Source: Marchantia polymorpha subsp. ruderalis (taxonomy: Eukaryota > Streptophyta > Marchantiopsida > Marchantiales > Marchantiaceae). From it: a stretch of 64,000 bases of DNA. The notes beneath the pieces were generated by a model. It made no database searches. It had not been told where the DNA came from and was given only the letters and a program-made list of their open reading frames with translations. Shown here piece after piece: positions 57,304-64,000 of this stretch. Position 1 is the first letter of the stretch; every line of letters begins with the position of its first letter. The stretch lies in NCBI GenBank assembly GCA_037833965.1, contig AP031354.1, positions 15,292,001 to 15,356,000 on the forward strand, written 5' to 3'. The position numbers were made by a program, and so were the translations under genes.

Positions 57304-59390
57304 GGTGACTATTATAACCATGTCTGCGTATGCATAGTGCACGTCTTCTTGTATTTCCAAACACATCCACACTTTTGGTTTCATGACGGAACCCTTGGGA
57401 TAAGTTTCTTGTTCTTGATGTGAAATGCTAGGGTTAGGGTTGCTAGCGGTGGCTTGTGCTTCCGCTACCTCACAGTGTCTCACGATACCTCACGGTCGTT
57501 TCGTTTATGTGTTTCTTGTAGGGGTGAGGGTTGTTCGCAGTAGTATGTACTTTCGATGTACTTTGTCCTCTCGTGAGCTGCTTGAGAGAGATCGCATTTT
57601 TGTATTTTTGGGGAGGTACCAATCTCTTGGGGTTGGGAGGAGCTACGCCTATTACCAAAGAGTATCATCTAGTGACAAAGAAGCTCTAGATCCGGAAACC
57701 AATGGCGGCGGATAGTTTTTTGGCCACAATGAGCTTAACTGCGTCAAGCATCTCACTTTCATCTGTGCGTGCGGTTATTGGACCTTTCACGGTGTGATTC
57801 TTGACCCCCTCCATATGAGGTTCACAAGTTGTCTATTTTTTTCATAGGTTCCCTAACCGACGCGTAAGGAGGTGACAGCTTTCTTGGCCACAGCCTTTGG
57901 ACCCTCTTATTCTGAGTCGGACTCTTTGACCGGGAGTATGCCCCTTGCTTCGGGGGAAGTCTTCTTTGCTGCTTGGGGTTCTTGAAAGAAAAAAAAAGAT
58001 AGAGCAGCTCTCCTCCCGGCCTCCTATCCTTTCTCTCTCTCTTTCTTGTTAAAACCACGGCCGTCAAAGAAGGCCAAGAAATAGCAGCCAAGACTTTTGG
58101 ATTCTGAACATTCTTTCATCTTCTTGCTTGCATCAACAACCTGCTCGTTGTCATAACAGCAACATCAGTCACCACAATTCTTTAGCTCATGTTGTTCAAG
58201 ACGGGTTGGCTCGGATGATAGAGACACCATCAAGTGAAAGTATGCCTCCAACATAGGTCTCAACTGCTCGCTTCTGGACTTCATTTTTTATCCTTAAACT
58301 CCGAAGCGTAATCTTCATATCTTCGTAGACTATCACTCTCTTGTGCAATGAAAGCGGTGATTTCGGGCGGCACCTTGTGTTTCTTGCATAAGACTAACTT
58401 GCATAAGATTGGACATGACGTGCAAGTCACCGCGTTGCGCGTCAGGTCCAGCTCCTTGGAGCTGATCTAAAAACGAGGATGTGCCCCTTGCTCCACCAAA
58501 ACTTTTGCCTCAGTTCTCTAGCCCTTGTTGTCCGGGACTGGTTGACTTGGCCAATAGAGACACTGTCATGCGATAGTGAGCTCCTAGCAAAGGTGTCGAC
58601 CAAACACTTATGGACTCCAGCAGTAACAGAAGACAAACAAGAAGCCTCATTTTGATAATCCCAACTCATTTTGCTAGTGATCATAAACCCTTGCAACAGC
58701 CTGCAAGCTTTCGTTCCGGCGGCCTCTCGTTGAGCTTTTGCTTAACTTTGGCGGCTTGTGCTTCAGCCCTCCTCCAAGCGACTTCAGCAGCCTTCGCAAG
58801 AAGAGAGATATTAATGTGGATTGAAGGTGTGTATCACTGTTTGTGCTGCAAGCGTCACTGAGCAAGAGCAAGCATGGAATTGAAGAAGACAACCAGAGAA
58901 ATCTTTAGCTCGCGACACTGCGACTGAAAAGAAGGCAGACTATTGCTCGTGGGTTTGCTGACGGCTTTATCAGATCCCTTATTTACGAGAAAGGAGGGAT
59001 AGTTTGGGACTGTTAGATGGTTCAAATTGGCTTGAAGCTTTTAGCGTCGCTTCCACTAACCTGGAACACTTTGATAAGCATTCGTAGTCATACGAAGGAT
59101 ATATTTTCCCAAGACTCTTCCATTTTATTTGGTGCTTCTAGAACTTGCTGTTGGAAGGAATACAATTGTGGTTGGGTTGCATAACCCTGTGAAAGAGATA
59201 AAGGTTGTAACACCCTGACGTGCCTCTGGTCAAAATTGCTTTGAAGTTCCAATGTGCAATGCCGAGAAATAAAATCGGGAAGCAAGCAAAATCATAGGTG
59301 CGTGTGTGGAGAAGGAGACATGCCTATTTTGGTGTTCACTAGGACGAAGTATGAAGATCCGGGATTATTTTTGAGATATTACAAAAGAGC
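57304..59390. other. Stretch with short repeated frame remnants, no supported gene
   Basis: 57000-57300, left of this entry, is AT-rich with repeated CTAAATTAGTCTAAATTA words and is probably the 3' flank of the hAT element. From 57420 to 58900 the minus strand has pieces that look like a duplicated protein fragment: AGVHKCLVDTFARSSLSHD at 58620-58560 resembles QKRAVETYVGGILSLDG at 58280-58200. Frames are short and interrupted. I do not recognise the family. 58900-59390 has nothing supported. Confidence 0.4.
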
Positions 59391-59394
59391 ATGC

Positions 59395-60175
59395 ATAAGC
59401 ACGCGGAGTAGAACTTATGAAAACTAGAGTACAATTCTGCCTAAGTTTCTTGAAGGTAAAGCATCTCAATGGTATGAGAGACAATCGGATACTACTAAGT
59501 CGTCTTGGGAATATTTAATTAAAAGTTTAATCTTGAGTACATGCTTAATCAAAAGTTTGGAAAGAAAGACTTGTACGAAATACTCATTTGTGAGCTAAAT
59601 CAAGTAAAACAAGAGTGAGGGAAAAAGGTGAAAGATTATATTGTTAGACTGCAAGGTCTATTACATAGAATAATGAGAAATTTGCATGCCCAATGACATA
59701 TGGTTGATAATTCAATCTTTAAAGAAATATAAGCACTTGTGGTGAAACACTTCATGATTGGATTGTTGCTCCAATTACTCCAACAAGTTAAGTATGAGGA
59801 TGTAGATACTTTTGAGCAAGTTATTCTTATTGCAGAAAAGAAGAAGTCAAGCTTGGGGTCGACACCAATAGTGTCACAAAATTGACCAATTGACAGTACT
59901 TCATGAATGGAAGTTGATATGAAACAACTTGTGTCGCAAATTTCGTAACTTAGTGTCCATCTACTTCAACCTCGCAGCTTTTGCGGCACAAAGTGAGACT
60001 CAAACAAGGTACAATGTTATGCTTGCAAAGGAATGAGCCACATTTTGAGAGATTTTTTTAATCATGATGCAGTGGACAGTTGTGAAGTACATGGAAGAGT
60101 TTTGCCAAGACGTGTTTCTTTTGCAGATGACAACAAAATGGATTGAATGAATTTGATTGAAATTCAAGATGATTC
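59395..60175 (+). pseudogene. Ty3/gypsy gag remnant
   Basis: With several stops and frame changes, the plus strand reads FLEGKASQWYERQSDTTKSS, then EYMLNQKFGKKDLYEILICE, then VKDYIVRLQGLLHRI and a piece with KYEDVDTFEQVILIAEKK. This is the classical gypsy gag capsid pattern (LxGxAxxWYE, then the F-DLR-L motif region). A degenerate zinc knuckle (CYACKGMSHILRDF, last Cys lost) follows near 60020-60060. It ends just before a copia LTR, so the copia element probably inserted next to or into it. Confidence 0.7.
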
Positions 60176-60221
60176 TCAAGAAATGGAGATCGATAACTTT
60201 GAACAATCTTTACAAAATGAG

Positions 60222-60462
60222 TGTTGAGGTTAACTTCGGTTAAAAGGTAACCTCAGGTTATAGCTACTTATAGTTAGGTGTGTCGCTAGCTTTGGGTATA
60301 AATATACCCCCAAGGCCAAAGCTTCTTTTGAAGCAATATTGTGTATTAAGATTCAGTAAAGCTTCCTATGCGCTTCAGCAGTGGACGTAGCCCCTAAAGG
60401 TGAACCACGTTATATGAGTGTGTCTCGTGTTTCTTGAATGATTCCTCGTTTTTTGTTAAGAA
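60222..60462 (+). repeat. Ty1/copia 5' LTR
   Basis: Starts TGTTGAGGTTAAC and ends two to three bases before a perfect primer binding site. TATAAATA lies at 60297-60304, suitable as the LTR promoter. TGTTGAG is a frequent start of plant copia LTRs. The 3' end lacks a clean CA. The matching 3' LTR is not in the window. Confidence 0.75.
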
Positions 60463-60463
60463 T

Positions 60464-60475
60464 TGGTATCAGAGC
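60464..60475 (+). promoter_or_regulatory. Copia primer binding site (initiator Met tRNA)
   Basis: TGGTATCAGAGC is the exact complement of the 3' end of plant initiator Met tRNA and is followed by TAGGTTACGATTCGG. It is the standard primer site of plant Ty1/copia elements and fixes the right end of the LTR. Confidence 0.95.
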
Positions 60476-60568
60476 TAGGTTACGATTCGGAGTTGGATCC
60501 AGGTCTTAGTTAAGTGTCCACGTAGAGAAAAAACTCTATTTTAACGTTCTGAAAAAAAGAAGAAAAAA

Positions 60569-60616
60569 GAAAAAAGAAGAAAAAACTTCATAGAAGAAGT
60601 TTTTTCTTCTTTTTTT
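60569..60616 (+). other. Perfect 21-bp purine/pyrimidine hairpin in the copia leader
   Basis: An AAG-rich arm at 60569-60589 pairs with the TTC-rich arm at 60596-60616 around a 6-nt loop. It begins about 95 nt after the primer binding site. In the RNA it would form a long A-U-rich stem in the packaging-signal region. Confidence 0.75.
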
Positions 60617-60645
60617 AGTTTTTTTTTAGTTTTTATGAATCGATA

Positions 60646-61060
60646 GCTTGTTAGTGTTCAATTTTCTGAATTGATAGTTTGTAAGTGTTCAGTGTTCTGC
60701 ATCGACATTTTGTAAGTGTTCAGTTTTCCGAATCGAGAGTTTGTAAGTGTTCCATATTCTGCATGGATGGTTTGTAAGTGTTCAATTTTTTTGCATGGAC
60801 AGTTTGTAAGTGTTCAGTTTTCTGCATCCACAATTTGTAAGTGTTCAATTTTCTGCATCGACGGTTTGTAAGTGTTCAGTTTTTTGTATCGACCGTTTGT
60901 AAGTGTTCAGTTTGTTGCATCGACAATTTGTAAGTGTTCAATTTTCTGTATGGACAGTTTGTAAGTGTTCAATTTTCTGAATCGACAATTTGTAAGTTTT
61001 TAGTTTTTTCTCTTAATCGATAGTTTGCAAGTTTTAGTTTTCTGAATCTACAGTTTGTGT
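60646..61060 (+). repeat. Minisatellite of about 13 copies of a 31-bp unit in the copia leader
   Basis: The unit has the core TTTGTAAGTGTTCA followed by GTTTTCTGCATCGACA-type sequence, with the copies diverged by a few bases each. The first and last copies are the most degenerate. The array lies entirely between the primer binding site and gag. Confidence 0.9.
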
Positions 61061-61329
61061 AGTCTCAGAATCTACAACTTATTTCAAAACTTTGTAAACA
61101 GTTTTTGAGAGTATTAAAAGTATCAATTTCATTTTCATATTGCTAATTCTCAGTTTGTGGCTGAGTTACTAAGTACTCCGACATCTGTTGTGACTGAGAA
61201 ATCACAAAGTGCTCTTAGGTTTGGTTCTGCAGTAGTAGGAGCAGAGGAGAAATTGCTCGGGTGGTGAAAAAAAAAAAAACTTGAGAAGAATTGCTTCTAT
61301 AGTCTAGGTCTTCGAGAGGAGAAGTCGAG

Positions 61330-62300
61330 GTGTTTTGGTTCTCAAGCGGAGAGCGGCGAGCTCCCGAAGCGGCGAAGGCGTGTCATTTTTTCTTCCCTTC
61401 CTGTGCAGTTCGGCCAACCCCCCCTCCTCCCGAGTAACGGGCTCCCAGAGCGGCGAAGGCGTGCTGTGCAATTCGGCCACCTCCCGAGTGGTGGGCTCCC
61501 GAAGCGACGAAGGCGTATTCCCTCCCCCCCTCCATGTGCGTTCCCCTCCAAGCGGCCGGCTCCAAATATGCAATCGAGCGGTGGGCTCCAAATCGGCGAA
61601 GCATCGAAGCGGCCCTGGGCGGCGAGTACCCACCTCCATCGAGGCAGGGGACCCACCCCCAAGGTGGGAGGGACCAACCCCCCCTGCGCAGTACCGCCTC
61701 GACCCTAACGGCTGCATCGACTTCAAGGCGGAGCGACAAAAATTTTCTTTTTACTCCCTAGCGAGCGGCAAAAATTTTCCGGAGTTAAGGGTTCTTTCGT
61801 CACCTCCACGGCAGCGGCAAAATTTTTTTCCGGAACAGTTAGGGTCTTCCGGCAAAGTTAACGTTTTCCGGCTACAAATGACGTGATCGTGGCCGACTTT
61901 GTTGCAGGGCTCGTGGTAGCAGTCCACGTGGTTATAGTCACGTGGTTGGTGTATCGTCGTCACGGTTGACGTGGTGATTTCAAGGAAAACGTGATCAGTA
62001 TAAAACGTGGTCGCCGGTGACAGCTCTAACGTTCACTAGCGACTATAGTCGCGGGTAATGGTTTTTTCAGTTGCAGGCAACGGAGGTTACGAGCGACGAC
62101 AATCGCGGGTTATAGATATTTAAGTTGCAGGCGACAGTGGTCACGGGCGACGAGACTCGCGGGTGACAGATATAGTCGCGGACGACATTAGTCGTGGGTT
62201 ACGGAAGGTGTAAGTTGCGTATGATGGTTGTCATAGGCAAGAGTGATCACGGGTGCTCACACTGTATCGCGGACGACGGTGGGCGTAGAGGTAATTCACG
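61330..62300 (+). repeat. GC-rich degenerate repeats in the rest of the copia leader
   Basis: 61330-61620 repeats words such as GCGGCGAAGGCGT, TTCGGCCAC and CGAGTGGTGGGCTCC at irregular spacing. 61980-62300 repeats GTTGCAGGCGACAG and CGCGGGTGACAG type words. Open frames of up to 183 codons over 61304-61886 exist on both strands but are low-complexity, with the same words read in different frames, so I do not call them genes. Confidence 0.65.
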
Positions 62301-62409
62301 CACAGGCTGGCAATTCCAACCACTCTTTGCCGGCATATAGGCAAATTGGGTATCGTTGGAAAACTCTTGACGTAACTAGTGTATCTTGATCTTTTTTCAG
62401 CAGTTGAAA

Positions 62410-63189
62410 ATGCACCCGAAGGACAAAATTGATGCGGCAGCAGACAATGTCTCTAGTTTTTGTCGAACTGAGATGGCATCAAAACAACTTGGAGGAACCA
62501 GGAACAACATTCTTCTTCTTGATGGCCGAGGTGATTACCTACTTTTGAAAAAGCAGATGAAAAGCAAGCTGAGATCTATGGGTCTCGCTAATGTACTTCA
62601 AGACAAATCATTGCACATTATCGACATTGATGGGAGGGATTCACAAGAGCAAGCAGTCTACATTGTGATGGGTTATCTAGATCTTTTGGTTATGAAGCAA
62701 GTTGAGGAGTATTCTCAGGTTACACAGCTTTTTGATGCCCTACAGAGATGGTTTCATCAGAAAAAAATCTCACATGTGATGAACACCTACATGAGGCTAT
62801 TGCACTTCAGTATGAGGCCAGTATCAAGAATTCAGTATCACATTCACGCCTACGGAGATTTGTCGGTAGATCTTCAAAGTATGGGAGAGGAGCTTTCTAA
62901 CATTAAAAAAGCTATGAATCTATTCTACTCATTGCCTCCCTCTTACCAAAGACTATCAAAGATTCTCCTTCATCGTGATAACAAGGCTGTAACTTACAAC
63001 GAGGTTGTAAGTGCTATCTTAGTGGACGAGGTGGAACAAGAGATGTTGTCATTCTCTCGTCCACTCCCTTCAAGTACTACACTTACTGTGATCCGGGGTC
63101 AGTTGCAACCATTGGGTCATGACAATTTGCAACGTACAGTGTTCAAGCGGCAGAGATCTGTAAGACCGGATATTGCATGTGTGAAATAA
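62410..63189 (+). pseudogene. Ty1/copia gag, truncated at the zinc knuckle
   Basis: Starts at ATG 62410. It has the copia gag landmarks LLDGRGDYLLLKKQMKSKLR near the start, then LFDALQRWFHQK, HIHAYGDLSVDL, and the closing LPPSYQRLSKILLHRDNKAV. It forms the virus-like particle and binds RNA. The last residues read RPDIACVK and a TAA follows, exactly where the CxxC of the zinc knuckle should begin, so the RNA-binding end is missing. No protease, integrase or RT follows in the last 800 bases. The usual tryptophan in YLLWK is leucine. It is probably a deleted, non-autonomous copy, though a full element could continue beyond the window after an insertion. Confidence 0.85.
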
Positions 63190-64000
63190 AACTAGAATTA
63201 GCCAAGGAGTTGATCATGGTTAGGATAGTTATGACTAAATCTAGCTAGTTATGACTAAGTCTAGCTAGTTTAGCTATAATGTCTAGACTTGGCGAAATAA
63301 CTAGAGAAGTTCTAGAAGATTTGAGTGAGCACTTCTATTTTGTCTTGTACAAAAGTCTAGATTCCAAGAGAAAAGACTTTTGGACTTCATGTTTAGTTTT
63401 GATTGGTTTTACTTAAGTCTAATGTTGACTTAGTGGAAATTGAAAGTTCTAGAAGTTGAAAAGGCACAAATGGCATGTCGCCACCTCAATCTAAGGATTA
63501 GTAAACATCTAGAAGGTTTAGGAGGCCAATGGCATGTTGCAACATATTGATAACTAGTCAACCTTACTATGGTTTATCTTTGTAAAAGTAGGTTAGAAAG
63601 GAATTATCATTTGTTACTATGATAAATTCTCAAATAGTATATATAGAGAGTTACGGAAGAGACTCTGAAGCAAGTTTGGAGAGTTCATATGTAGAGACTT
63701 GTTTCATATATGAAAGAGTGACGAATTTTTAGTACCTTGGAGTGTCAATGAGTGTATGAGTTGGAGTGATACATTGAGAGATTGTGTCACAGTGTGTTTA
63801 GGTTATGAGTATAATGCGAAATCCTAGTCTTCTAGAATCATGATGAGCTACCGAAAAGCCATCTGAGGTAAACCTTAGTGAGAGTCAGCCCGGAGGTTGC
63901 ATTTTTTGTTCCGTTGCCGGGACCTTAATCTAGAAGGCGGAATGTTTAGGATTCGAATTCTAGCTCGAGAGAAAGTATCCATGAGCGATCACTTGGTGTT
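63190..64000. other. Non-coding tail after copia gag
   Basis: No open frame or domain. TCTAGCTAGTTATGACTAA-type words repeat at 63230-63280. A TATATAGAGAG stretch near 63640, followed by a low-frame region, could be an LTR promoter of another element, but no second copy is visible. Confidence 0.4.

Noticed and set aside
61304-61886. Open frames on both strands of the copia leader
   Set aside because: They read the same GC-rich repeat words in different frames and have no domain.

Overview
The window looks like nuclear DNA of a land plant, most likely a liverwort of the Marchantia type (about 65% sure). Three things point there. Genes have many short GT-AG introns and long GC- or CT-rich 5' regions. 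The host genes are plant families: an ABCC/MRP transporter and a single-domain EUL-type lectin. A broken coiled-coil open reading frame closely resembles a large repetitive family that I remember from Marchantia gene models. No database search was possible, so all family names rest on motifs read directly in the sequence.

Layout. 1-1700: GC/CT-rich, probably the 5' region of a minus-strand gene whose first exon is at the left edge. 1700-6440: a very AT-rich block with no genes. 6440-11990: no recognisable gene, but a fold-back repeat and a 284-bp tandem duplication. 11997-18648: an ABCC transporter on the minus strand, modelled as 11 exons that stay in frame to the stop. 18649-27300: intergenic, with a 731-bp pogo-like MITE at 23234-23964. 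27305-41311: a coiled-coil pseudogene on the minus strand, split by an 11.3-kb Ty3/gypsy element at 28660-39953. 43858-44157: an ankyrin-like fragment. 44839-45795: the EUL lectin gene in three exons. 47912-49546: a non-autonomous DNA transposon with terminal inverted repeats. 54640-56945: a decayed hAT transposase. 59395-60175: gag remains of another gypsy element. 60222 to about 63189: a Ty1/copia 5' LTR, primer binding site, a repeat-filled leader and gag.

The main discovery is the gypsy element. On the minus strand it encodes gag and an aspartic protease, then one reading frame holding a C5-cytosine DNA methyltransferase, reverse transcriptase, RNase H, integrase and a C-terminal PHD finger. 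Its LTR has a TATA box 31 nt upstream of a 10-nt sequence whose exact complement lies directly after the LTR. That is the layout of Tf1-type self-priming, and no tRNA-type primer binding site is present there. The LTR pieces (positions 119-409 at one end; 1-409 plus 1-114 at the other) look like a two-LTR circle opened inside an LTR and joined into the host between copies of ATGTAG. Nine in-frame stops, six TAG and three TGA, have broken this copy.

The intact host genes (transporter and lectin) are unrelated in function and separated by transposon-derived DNA. Most of the window is a landscape of nested and decayed mobile elements.
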